This document shows, piece by piece, positions 1 through 5,982 of a DNA stretch of 9,267 nt (positions are counted from its first letter, which is position 1; each line of letters opens with the position of its first letter). The stretch is taken from assembly GCA_903885415.1 (NCBI GenBank), contig CAISIP010000465.1:1-9267 (forward strand). The letters run 5' to 3'. Under the pieces are notes generated by a model. It did no database searches. It was given only the letters and a program-made list of their open reading frames with translations, and was not told where the DNA came from. Source of the stretch: an uncultured beta proteobacterium. Its GTDB lineage: Bacteria > Pseudomonadota > Gammaproteobacteria > Burkholderiales > Burkholderiaceae_C. A program made the translations under genes and the position numbers.

Positions 1-1
1 A

Positions 2-619
2 ATCTTCGAGGCAATCGAAAAATTTTCAGTGGTGAAGACCCTACAGGCGATCGAGTCGGCCAACGTGGTGCTGCTGCTGATCGACGCGACCCAGGGAGTC
101 ACCGATCAGGACGCGCATATCGCCGGCTACATTTTGGAGAGCGGCCGCGCCGTCGTGCTGGCGATCAACAAATGGGACGCGGTCGACGCGTACGAGCGCG
201 AACTGGTCAAGCGCTCCATCGAGACCCGGCTGCCGTTCTTGAAGTTCGCCGCCATGCACCTGATTTCGGCCACCAAGCGCCAAGGACTGGGTCCGCTGTG
301 GGCGTCCATCGCGCAGGCATTCAAGGCCGCCAATTGCAAAATGTCGACGCCGATTCTCACCCGGTTGCTGCTGGAAGCGGTCCAGTTCCAGAGCCCCAAA
401 CGCGCCGGCATGTTCAGGCCCAAGCTGCGCTACGCGCACCAGGGCGGCATGAATCCCCCGATCATCGTGGTCCATGGAAACTCACTGGAGCATGTGACCG
501 ACTCCTACAAGCGCTTCCTGGAAGGACGCTTTCGCAAGGCCTTTGATCTGGTCGGGACGCCGATGCGCATAGAAATGAAGACCTCGCGCAACCCTTTTTC
601 CGACAAAGACGGCGATTAG
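2..619 (+). CDS. der: Ribosome-assembly GTPase Der (EngA), C-terminal part
   Basis: This is the 3' part of a double-GTPase; the frame is open from base 2 and gives 205 residues before TAG, so the start lies outside the window. Der helps mature the 50S ribosomal subunit in the cytoplasm. The visible part begins just after the G3 motif of the second G domain, with the ANVVLLLIDATQGVTDQD strand and helix. The G4 motif NKWD is at bases 167-178 and a G5-like ISATKRQGLG follows. The remainder, from about STPILTRLL to the end, matches the KH-like C-terminal domain of the family (RPKLRYAHQGG, NPPIIVVHGN, SYKRFLEGRFRKAFDLVGTPMRIEMK). The short tail NPFSDKDGD ends normally, with no frameshift. The GTG codons at 29 and 32 are internal, not starts. 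Der next to hfq is the usual betaproteobacterial order. Identification is secure. Confidence 0.97.
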   Translation: MFEAIEKFSVVKTLQAIESANVVLLLIDATQGVTDQDAHIAGYILESGRAVVLAINKWDAVDAYERELVKRSIETRLPFLKFAAMHLISATKRQGLGPLWASIAQAFKAANCKMSTPILTRLLLEAVQFQSPKRAGMFRPKLRYAHQGGMNPPIIVVHGNSLEHVTDSYKRFLEGRFRKAFDLVGTPMRIEMKTSRNPFSDKDGD

Positions 620-721
620 CGGCAATTTGACCGGCCCGACGAGACGCATATTTCCGCGGCAACGACAGACCTTGACGGCTTACGGGATTGCGCCAGCCGC
701 CAGTTTGGCTATAGGGCGCTG

Positions 722-730
722 TGGTATTGT
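722..730 (+). promoter_or_regulatory. Possible extended -10 promoter element upstream of hfq
   Basis: The 149-base der-hfq gap contains TGGTATTGT, which fits the extended -10 form TGn followed by a TATAAT-like hexamer (TATTGT). It lies 38 bases upstream of the hfq GTG, so transcription would start near 737 and give a leader of about 30 bases. The -35 region is poor: AGTTTG at 702-707 has 17-base spacing. A good TTGACG at 672-677 has no suitably spaced -10 partner. This is inferred from motif and position only. Confidence 0.3.
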
Positions 731-758
731 CAACCCTTATTTTCAAATTCTTGAACAC

Positions 759-763
759 GGAGA
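759..763 (+). promoter_or_regulatory. Ribosome binding site of hfq
   Basis: GGAGA lies 5 bases before the GTG at 769. It is the only purine-rich stretch at a suitable distance and decides for GTG 769 over the in-frame TTG at 751 and GTG at 721, which would add residues not found in Hfq. Confidence 0.7.
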
Positions 764-768
764 ATATC

Positions 769-1017
769 GTGAGCAACAAAGGCCAACTGCTGCAGGATCC
801 CTTTCTCAACGCCTTGCGGCGAGAACACATACCGGTATCGATCTATCTGGTCAACGGGATCAAACTGCAGGGACAGATCGAATCCTTTGACCAGTACGTG
901 GTGCTGCTGCGTAACACCGTCACCCAGATGGTCTATAAGCATGCTATTTCCACCATCGTACCGGGTCGTGCGGTGAACTTTTCGGTCGCCGAGGGCGCCG
1001 AAGCCTCCTCCGACTGA
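769..1017 (+). CDS. hfq: RNA chaperone Hfq
   Basis: The protein has 82 residues from a GTG start and is an Sm-fold hexameric chaperone that pairs small RNAs with mRNAs. The Sm1 and Sm2 regions are complete. Proximal-face residues Q9 and D10 (E. coli Q8, D9) are present, as is distal-face Y26 in VSIYLVNG. The signature YKHAIST is at residues 56-62, followed by VVPSR-like IVPGR. The rim motif reads RREH at 17-20 where E. coli has RRER, so one basic rim residue is a histidine. The C-terminal tail after the Sm core is short (about 15 residues) and contains acidic residues (E75, E78, D82), unlike the long tail of E. coli Hfq. It sits between der and hflX; hfq-hflX adjacency is conserved in proteobacteria. 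The start is supported by the GGAGA site and by the family N-terminus (GQ.LQDPFLN). Very confident. Confidence 0.98.
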   Translation: MSNKGQLLQDPFLNALRREHIPVSIYLVNGIKLQGQIESFDQYVVLLRNTVTQMVYKHAISTIVPGRAVNFSVAEGAEASSD

Positions 1018-1056
1018 ATCTTGGCATCGCATTTGCATTCGCCGAAAACCGGTCGG

Positions 1057-1072
1057 GGCCTGGCGGCCTGGC
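1057..1072 (+). repeat. Tandem 8-base repeat in the hflX leader
   Basis: GGCCTGGC occurs twice in direct succession, followed by one more C, ending four bases before the hflX TTG start. It occupies the place where a Shine-Dalgarno sequence would be expected. No function can be assigned; it may be chance in a GC-rich leader. Confidence 0.5.
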
Positions 1073-1076
1073 CATC

Positions 1077-2255
1077 TTGAGCTCTCCCGAAAAGGCCCAA
1101 GCCACGACGGCTCCGACCATTTTGGTCGGCGTCGACCTAGGCCATTCCCATTTTGACGGCGAACTAGGCGAACTGGGCTTGCTGGCCCTTAGCGCGGGTC
1201 TGCAGCCAGTCGCCAGCATCACCTGCAAGCGCCGCGCGCCGGACGCGGCCCTTTTTGTAGGCAGCGGAAAGGCCGATGAAATCAAGTTGCTGGCGCAGCA
1301 ATTGGGCGCCACCGAGGTGCTATTTGATCAAAGCCTGAGTCCGGCGCAGCAGCGCAATCTGGAGCGCCATCTGGAATTGCCGGTGAACGATCGCACGTTG
1401 CTGATCCTTGAGATCTTCGCCCAGCGCGCGAGAAGCCACGAGGGCAAGTTGCAGGTGGAACTGGCGCGCCTGCAGTACCTCAGCACACGGCTGGTGCGTC
1501 GCTGGTCGCATCTGGAACGCCAGCGTGGAGGCATCGGTGCGCGCGGCGGCCCGGGCGAGACCCAGATCGAACTCGACAGGAGGATGATCGGCGAGAGCAT
1601 CAAGCGGACCAAGGAGCGCCTGCAAAAGCTCAAGCGACAGCGCCAGACCCAAAGGCGCCAGCGCGAGCGGCGCGACACGTTCACCATTTCTCTGGTTGGA
1701 TACACCAACGCTGGCAAATCGAGCCTGTTCAACGCCATGGTGAACGCCAAGGCGTATGCAGCCGACCAGTTGTTCGCCACGCTGGATACCACGACGCGCC
1801 AGTTCTATCTGGCCGACGCGGGGAGATCGGTATCGCTGTCCGACACCGTCGGCTTTATCCGCAACCTGCCGCATGGATTGATCGACGCTTTCGAGGCGAC
1901 TTTGCAAGAAGCGGTAGATGCCGACGTGCTGCTGCATGTGGTCGATGCGTCCAACCCCCATTTCCCGGAGCAGATGCAGGAGGTCAACCGGGTTCTGGCT
2001 GAAATCGGCGCCGACGGCGTACGACAGGTGCTGGTGTTCAACAAGCTCGACGCCATGGAGCCCGGGCGTTCGCCGCTGCAACTGCAGGACTGGTTGGACC
2101 AGGACGGCGTTCAGACGGCCCGTTTTTTTGCCAGCGCGCGCACCGGCGTCGGGCTGCTCGGACTGCGCGAGCATCTGGGACAACTGGCGCGCCGGGCGCC
2201 CATGGACCCCGCTAATGGGGTCCAATCCCTCGACGGCGCAGAGGCTGCTTCCTGA
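1077..2255 (+). CDS. hflX: Ribosome-splitting GTPase HflX
   Basis: HflX is a GTPase that binds the ribosome and splits stalled or stress-damaged 70S particles. The 392-residue protein has the HflX N-terminal domain (about 15-195), including FVGSGKADEI at 60-69, FDQSLSPAQQRNLE at 83-96, VNDRTLLILEIFAQRA at 103-118 and GGPGETQIELDRR at 157-169. A basic helical linker, rich in Arg, Lys and Gln, covers roughly 175-200. The G domain follows: G1 GYTNAGKSS at 208-216, G2 threonine in FATLDTTTR at 233-241, G3 DTVGF at 256-260, G4 NKLD at 322-325 and a G5-like FASART. The C-terminal domain is short. TTG at 1077 is chosen because the family-like sequence begins close behind it and no ATG or GTG lies in the right place; there is no clear Shine-Dalgarno. 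It lies 59 bases after hfq and is probably co-transcribed with it. E. coli HflX is 426 residues, so this one is somewhat shorter. Confidence 0.96.
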   Translation: MSSPEKAQATTAPTILVGVDLGHSHFDGELGELGLLALSAGLQPVASITCKRRAPDAALFVGSGKADEIKLLAQQLGATEVLFDQSLSPAQQRNLERHLELPVNDRTLLILEIFAQRARSHEGKLQVELARLQYLSTRLVRRWSHLERQRGGIGARGGPGETQIELDRRMIGESIKRTKERLQKLKRQRQTQRRQRERRDTFTISLVGYTNAGKSSLFNAMVNAKAYAADQLFATLDTTTRQFYLADAGRSVSLSDTVGFIRNLPHGLIDAFEATLQEAVDADVLLHVVDASNPHFPEQMQEVNRVLAEIGADGVRQVLVFNKLDAMEPGRSPLQLQDWLDQDGVQTARFFASARTGVGLLGLREHLGQLARRAPMDPANGVQSLDGAEAAS

Positions 2256-2294
2256 TTGGGCACAATCGCGGTATGTCAAATGAGAACCGATGAG

Positions 2295-3668
2295 ATGAAA
2301 ATTCAATCTGCCATACCGGCTTGGGACAGGTTCCTCGTGCGTCTGAGGGCTGTGCTCAACCTAAACGACTCGCGCTGGGGACGCGGTGACGACAAGGCGG
2401 GCGAGGGCGGCAAGCCGGAGTCGCCGCCTGCGCAGGGCGAGCCACCAACTGTGCCCCCACCCCCGTCGCCACCGCCGGGCAACAACGGACGCGCCCGCCG
2501 ACCGAATCAAGGGCCGCCCGACCTCGAGGAGTTGTGGCGCGAACTCAACCGGCGGCTGGGCGGCCTGTTTGGCGGTGACCGCAAGCCCAGAGGTGGCGGT
2601 GGCGGCGGCTTTCAACCCGACATGAAGAACGCAGGGCTGGGTGCGGGCCTGATTGCCGGCATTGTGGTGCTGATCTGGCTCGGAACCGGCTTCTTCATCG
2701 TCCAGGAGGGGCAGCAGGCGGTCATCACCCAGTTCGGCAATTACCGCAACACGGCGCTGGCGGGCTTCAACTGGAGGCTGCCGTACCCTATCCAGCGACA
2801 TGAAATGGTCTTTGTGACCCAGATCCGATCGGTCGACGTCGGCCGCGACAACGTGATAAAGGCCACCGGCCTGCGCGAATCGGCGATGCTCACCGAAGAC
2901 GAAAACATCGTTGAGATCAAGTTCGCCGTCCAGTACCGTCTGAGCGACGCGCGCGCCTTTTTGTTTGAAAGCAAGAACCCGACCGATGCTGTCGTGCAGT
3001 CGGCCGAAACGGCGGTTCGCGAAGTGATCGGCAAGATGCGGATGGACTCGGCGCTGTCCGAAGAGCGCGATCAGATTGCGCCCAAGGTGCGCGCGCTGAT
3101 GCAGTCGATTCTGGACCGCTACAAGATGGGCATAGAAGTCGTGGGCATCAATCTGCAGCAAGGCGGGGTTCGGCCTCCGGAACAGGTGCAGGCGGCTTTC
3201 GACGATGTGCTGAAAGCCGGACAGGAGCGCGAACGCGCCAAGAACGAGGCGCAGGCGTACGCCAACGATGTGATTCCGCGCGCGGTGGGTTCCGCGTCCC
3301 GGCTCAAGGAAGAGGCCGACGCCTATAAAGCGCGCATCGTCGCGCAGGCCCAGGGAGATGCGCAGCGATTCAAGTCGGTTCTAGGCGAATACCAAAAGGC
3401 GCCGCAGGTCACGCACGATCGGATGTACCTCGACGCGATGCAGCAGATTTACAGCAACGTCACCAAGGTGCTGGTCGAGTCGCGTCAGGGTTCGAACATG
3501 CTGTACCTGCCGCTGGACAAGATCATGCAGATGAGTTCCGGTTCCGTCGACGCAGGCGTGGCGGCTGTGCCCGTGCCCGCGCCCGCGCCCGCAACACAGG
3601 GTGCCAACCCGCCAGCCGATAGCCGTGCGCGGGACAGCTCGCGTTCGCGTGAACGCGATATACGCTAG
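2295..3668 (+). CDS. hflK: FtsH-modulator SPFH protein HflK
   Basis: HflK and HflC form a large membrane-anchored SPFH assembly around the AAA protease FtsH and modulate its access to membrane substrates. With ATG 2295 the protein has 457 residues. The cytoplasmic N-terminus is Gly/Pro-rich: NDSRWGRGDD, a PPPPSPPP run at 54-61, the HflK signature GPPDLEELWRELNRRLGGLFGG from 73, and a GGGGGG run. One transmembrane helix spans about 115-136 (LGAGLIAGIVVLIWLGTGFF), then the periplasmic SPFH/band-7 domain (QEGQQAVITQFG, NWRLPYPIQRHEMV, LTEDENIVEIKFAVQYRLSD) and a long helical region (QAAFDDVLKAGQERERAKNEAQAYANDVIPRA). The tail is low-complexity: VPVPAPAP, then Arg/Ser/Asp-rich. The start is uncertain. 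ATG 2295 has GAGA nine bases upstream; ATG 2280, TTG 2256 and GTG 2337 (AGG at 2328-2330) are in-frame alternatives. It is 39 bases from hflX and 9 from hflC. Confidence 0.95.
   Translation: MKIQSAIPAWDRFLVRLRAVLNLNDSRWGRGDDKAGEGGKPESPPAQGEPPTVPPPPSPPPGNNGRARRPNQGPPDLEELWRELNRRLGGLFGGDRKPRGGGGGGFQPDMKNAGLGAGLIAGIVVLIWLGTGFFIVQEGQQAVITQFGNYRNTALAGFNWRLPYPIQRHEMVFVTQIRSVDVGRDNVIKATGLRESAMLTEDENIVEIKFAVQYRLSDARAFLFESKNPTDAVVQSAETAVREVIGKMRMDSALSEERDQIAPKVRALMQSILDRYKMGIEVVGINLQQGGVRPPEQVQAAFDDVLKAGQERERAKNEAQAYANDVIPRAVGSASRLKEEADAYKARIVAQAQGDAQRFKSVLGEYQKAPQVTHDRMYLDAMQQIYSNVTKVLVESRQGSNMLYLPLDKIMQMSSGSVDAGVAAVPVPAPAPATQGANPPADSRARDSSRSRERDIR
3567..3590 (+). repeat. Four-copy hexamer repeat inside hflK (VPVPAPAP)
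   Basis: Two copies of GTGCCC are followed by two of GCGCCC, in frame, encoding alternating Val-Pro and Ala-Pro. The repeat lies in the C-terminal periplasmic tail of HflK, past the SPFH domain. Such short in-frame repeats can vary in copy number by slippage without breaking the frame. Confidence 0.75.
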
Positions 3669-3671
3669 GAG
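3667..3671 (+). promoter_or_regulatory. Ribosome binding site of hflC overlapping the hflK stop
   Basis: AGGAG shares two bases with the TAG stop of hflK (3666-3668) and ends six bases before the hflC ATG. The arrangement suggests translational coupling, which fits the need for matched amounts of the two subunits. Confidence 0.8.
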
Positions 3672-3677
3672 AGCGCG

Positions 3678-4574
3678 ATGAACAGACTGGGTTTTTTATT
3701 TTCGTCGCTGCTGTTGGCACTGGCGCTTGGCAGCTCGATGCTCTTTGTGGTCGACCAGCGGCAATTCGGCGTCGTCTATGCGCTCGGGCAGATCAAGGAG
3801 GTGATCACCGAGCCGGGGCTCAATTTCAAGCTCCCGCCGCCTTTTCAAAACGTTTCGTATATCGACAAACGCCTGCTGACGCTCGACACCACCGACACCG
3901 AGCCGATGCTGACTGCTGAGAAACAGCGCGTAGTCATTGACTGGTATGTGCGCTGGAGGATTTCAGAGCCCAGCCAGTACATCCGCAATGTGGGCCTCGA
4001 TGAGACCGCGGGCGCCAACCAACTCAACCGGGTGGTGCGCAATGCTTTTCAGGAAGAGATCAACAAGAGGACGGTCAAGGAGTTGCTGTCCACCAAGCGC
4101 GAGCAACTGACGGCCGACGTCAAGGCGGAGGTGCTCGACAAGGTGCGCGGTGCCAAGCCCTGGGGCATCGACGTGGTCGATGTTCGGATTACACGCGCCG
4201 ACTATGTCGACGCCATCACCGAGTCGGTCTACCGGCGCATGGAGGCCGAGCGAAAGCGGGTTGCCAACGAACTGCGATCGACCGGCGCCGCCGAAGGTGA
4301 AAAGATACGCGCCGACGCCGACCGCCAGCGCGAAGTCGCGATCGCCAACGCCTATCGCGACGCGCAGAAAATCAAGGGCGAGGGCGACGCCGAAGCGGCC
4401 CGTATTTACGCTGAAGCCTTTGGCCGGGACCCCCAGTTCGCCCAGTTTTACCGAAGCCTGGAAGCCTACAAGGCCAGCTTCAGCAAGAAGAGTGACCTGA
4501 TGGTGGTGGACCCGTCCTCGTCTGAATTTTTCAAGGCCATGCGCGGCGGCGCCGCGGTGCCCGCGAAGAAGTAA
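3678..4574 (+). CDS. hflC: FtsH-modulator SPFH protein HflC
   Basis: HflC is the partner of HflK in the SPFH complex that encloses FtsH; despite early reports for the E. coli protein it is not generally regarded as a protease. The 298-residue protein has an N-terminal hydrophobic anchor (residues 4-25, FLFSSLLLALALGSSMLFVV), then the SPFH/band-7 domain: VDQRQFGVVYALGQIKEVITEPGLNFKLPPPFQNV at 25-59, LTAEKQRVVIDWYVRWRI at 78-95, and LNRVVRNAFQEEINKRTVKELLS at 116-138. A charged helical segment rich in Ala, Glu and Arg runs from about 184 to 250 (RRMEAERKRVANELRSTG and ADADRQREVAIANAYRDAQKIKGEGDAEAARIYAEAF), as expected for the coiled-coil part. The C-terminus (DPSSSEFFKAMRG) resembles the family end. 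It is shorter than E. coli HflC (334). ATG 3678 has an excellent ribosome binding site. Confident. Confidence 0.97.
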   Translation: MNRLGFLFSSLLLALALGSSMLFVVDQRQFGVVYALGQIKEVITEPGLNFKLPPPFQNVSYIDKRLLTLDTTDTEPMLTAEKQRVVIDWYVRWRISEPSQYIRNVGLDETAGANQLNRVVRNAFQEEINKRTVKELLSTKREQLTADVKAEVLDKVRGAKPWGIDVVDVRITRADYVDAITESVYRRMEAERKRVANELRSTGAAEGEKIRADADRQREVAIANAYRDAQKIKGEGDAEAARIYAEAFGRDPQFAQFYRSLEAYKASFSKKSDLMVVDPSSSEFFKAMRGGAAVPAKK

Positions 4575-4577
4575 GGC

Positions 4578-4769
4578 TTGGACAGCGATACTTTCTGGCT
4601 GGCGCTAGCGCTGGTGCTGGTCATCGAGGGGCTTTTCCCCTTCATCTCTCCGTCGGGCTGGAGGCGGATGTTCCAGCAGGTGCTGCAAATGCACGACGGG
4701 CAGCTCCGCTTCTTCGGCCTGTGCAGCATCCTGATCGGGCTGGCGCTGCTGTGGTTGTTTTCATGGTGA
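4578..4769 (+). CDS. DUF2065 (YjeT-like) small inner-membrane protein
   Basis: This is a 63-residue protein of unknown function with two predicted transmembrane helices, about residues 6-24 (FWLALALVLVIEGLFPFI) and 44-62 (RFFGLCSILIGLALLWLFS). A short amphipathic, basic loop joins them (SPSGWRRMFQQVLQMHDGQL). It resembles E. coli YjeT in length, in the N-terminal WLALALVLV-EGL pattern and in the W....M loop, and has the same location after hflC. The start is TTG, three bases after the hflC TAA; GAAG at 4568-4571 could serve as ribosome binding site, and translation is probably coupled to hflC. No ATG or GTG within the frame would keep the first helix. Position suggests a link with the HflKC/FtsH membrane complex, but that is inference only; the family has no established role. 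Confidence 0.88.
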   Translation: MDSDTFWLALALVLVIEGLFPFISPSGWRRMFQQVLQMHDGQLRFFGLCSILIGLALLWLFSW

Positions 4770-4787
4770 ATCGGCGCTGGCGCTGCC

Positions 4788-4795
4788 GGTAAAAT
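4788..4795 (+). promoter_or_regulatory. Possible -10 element upstream of hisZ
   Basis: GGTAAAAT in the 52-base gap after the DUF2065 gene contains TAAAAT, five of six matches to TATAAT. Transcription would begin near 4802, leaving a leader of about 20 bases before the hisZ ATG. No good -35 hexamer is present at 16-18 bases spacing, so the call rests on the -10 alone. A similar GGTAAAGT occurs before the last ORF of the window. Confidence 0.35.
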
Positions 4796-4821
4796 CACCG
4801 CTTTAACAGCCTCCAGTAACT

Positions 4822-5970
4822 ATGTCAGCCTGGGTCCTGCCGGATCACATTGCAGATGTCCTGCCCTCCGAGGCCCGCCACATCGAAGAACTGCGACGCG
4901 ACCTGCTCGACAAGGCGCGTTGTTACGGCTATGAGCTGGTCATGCCGCCCATGCTCGAGCATCTGGAGTCGCTGCTGACAGGAACCGGCGAGGCGCTGGA
5001 CCTGCAAACCTTCAAGCTGGTCGATCAGCTGTCGGGCCGCATGATGGGCCTGCGCGCGGACACCACGCCGCAGGTGGCCCGTATCGACGCGCACCTGCTC
5101 AACCGGGTGGGCGTCACCCGGTTGTGCTACTGCGGACCCGTGCTGCACACGCGCCCCGACAAGCCGCACGCCACCCGCGAGCCGCTGCAGTTCGGCGCTG
5201 AAATCTACGGGCATGTCGGTCCTGAGGCCGACCTCGAGGCGCTGCTGCTGGCGCTGGATTGCCTGAAAGTGGCGCAGGTCGAGCGTCCCAGCGTGGACCT
5301 TGGCGATGCGCGAATCGTCCATGCGCTGCTAACGGCCACGGGCGCCGGCGCCGCATTGCGCCAGCAGATACAGACGGCGCTTATGGCCAAGGATGCCAGT
5401 GAGCTCGCCAGCCTGAGCAAGGGCTTGCCCGACGCGCCGCGCCAGGGGCTGCTCGCGCTGGTGGGGCTATACGGCGACGCCAAAGTGCTGATCGAAGCGC
5501 GCCGGGTCTTGCCTGCCTTAGCGAAAATTCACGCCGCGCTGGACAACTTGGCTTGGCTCGCGGGCCATCTGGACGGCGGCCCCGTTAGCTTCGACCTTGC
5601 CGACTTGCGCGGCTACGCCTACTACACCGGCGCGCGCTTTTCGATCTACGCGCCGCGTGCGAGCGACGCGCTCGTGCGCGGTGGCCGCTACGACGAGGTC
5701 GGCGCGGTATTCGGTCGCAACCGGCCGGCGGCCGGATTCAGCCTGGATATAAAGGCCGTCGTTGGTGCCGTGGCGCCGCGTGCGCTGCACGCCGCGATCC
5801 GGGCCCCTTGGGGTGAACAGGCGGCGCTGCGGCAGGCGGTCGCGGCGATGCGGGCCCAGGGCCACACCGTGGTCTGCATACTGCCGGGGCATGAGAGCGA
5901 AGTCGACGAGTTCCACTGTGATCGCGAGCTGGTGCAGGTTGCGGGGCAGTGGGTGGTACAGACCCTTTAA
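4822..5970 (+). CDS. hisZ: ATP phosphoribosyltransferase regulatory subunit HisZ
   Basis: HisZ is a catalytically inactive paralogue of histidyl-tRNA synthetase that forms a complex with the short form of HisG. The complex performs the first step of histidine synthesis, joining ATP and PRPP, and confers feedback control by histidine. The 382-residue protein has the class II synthetase fold. It starts with VLPDHIADVLPSEARHIEELRRDLL at 5-29 and has the motif-2-like region LRADTTPQVARIDAHLL at 77-93, followed by CYCGPVLHTRP and REPLQFGAEIYGH at 119-131. The loop where HisRS has RG-DYYTG reads DLRGYAYYTGARFSIY at 261-276. A GGRYDEVGAVFG stretch is at 287-298 and AAGFSLDI at 303-310, where HisRS would carry its motif-3 arginine. 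The C-terminus is short and lacks a full anticodon-binding domain, as expected for HisZ. ATG 4822 fits the family start, though no clear Shine-Dalgarno precedes it. A short-form hisG should exist elsewhere in the genome. Confidence 0.95.
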   Translation: MSAWVLPDHIADVLPSEARHIEELRRDLLDKARCYGYELVMPPMLEHLESLLTGTGEALDLQTFKLVDQLSGRMMGLRADTTPQVARIDAHLLNRVGVTRLCYCGPVLHTRPDKPHATREPLQFGAEIYGHVGPEADLEALLLALDCLKVAQVERPSVDLGDARIVHALLTATGAGAALRQQIQTALMAKDASELASLSKGLPDAPRQGLLALVGLYGDAKVLIEARRVLPALAKIHAALDNLAWLAGHLDGGPVSFDLADLRGYAYYTGARFSIYAPRASDALVRGGRYDEVGAVFGRNRPAAGFSLDIKAVVGAVAPRALHAAIRAPWGEQAALRQAVAAMRAQGHTVVCILPGHESEVDEFHCDRELVQVAGQWVVQTL

Positions 5971-5982
5971 GAGCATGCGCAC

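Noticed and set aside
672..677. TTGACG as a -35 hexamer for hfq
   Set aside because: No -10-like hexamer lies 16-18 bases downstream; the TATAGG at 710-715 is 32 bases away. Kept only as a comment in the promoter entry.
627..890. Open frame in the der-hfq gap running into hfq in another frame
   Set aside because: It overlaps the first 120 bases of hfq, has no ribosome binding site, and resembles no protein family.
2256..2270. TTGGGCACAATC as a promoter -10 (CACAAT) for hflK
   Set aside because: The -35 region 17 bases upstream (GCAGAG) shows no match, and the gene is only 39 bases from hflX in an evident operon.
1320..2306. Long antisense open frame (328 codons) opposite hflX and the start of hflK
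   Set aside because: It is the mirror of a well-conserved coding frame in GC-rich DNA, where stop codons are rare on the opposite strand. The product has no recognisable domain and is dominated by Gln, Arg and Leu from reverse codons.
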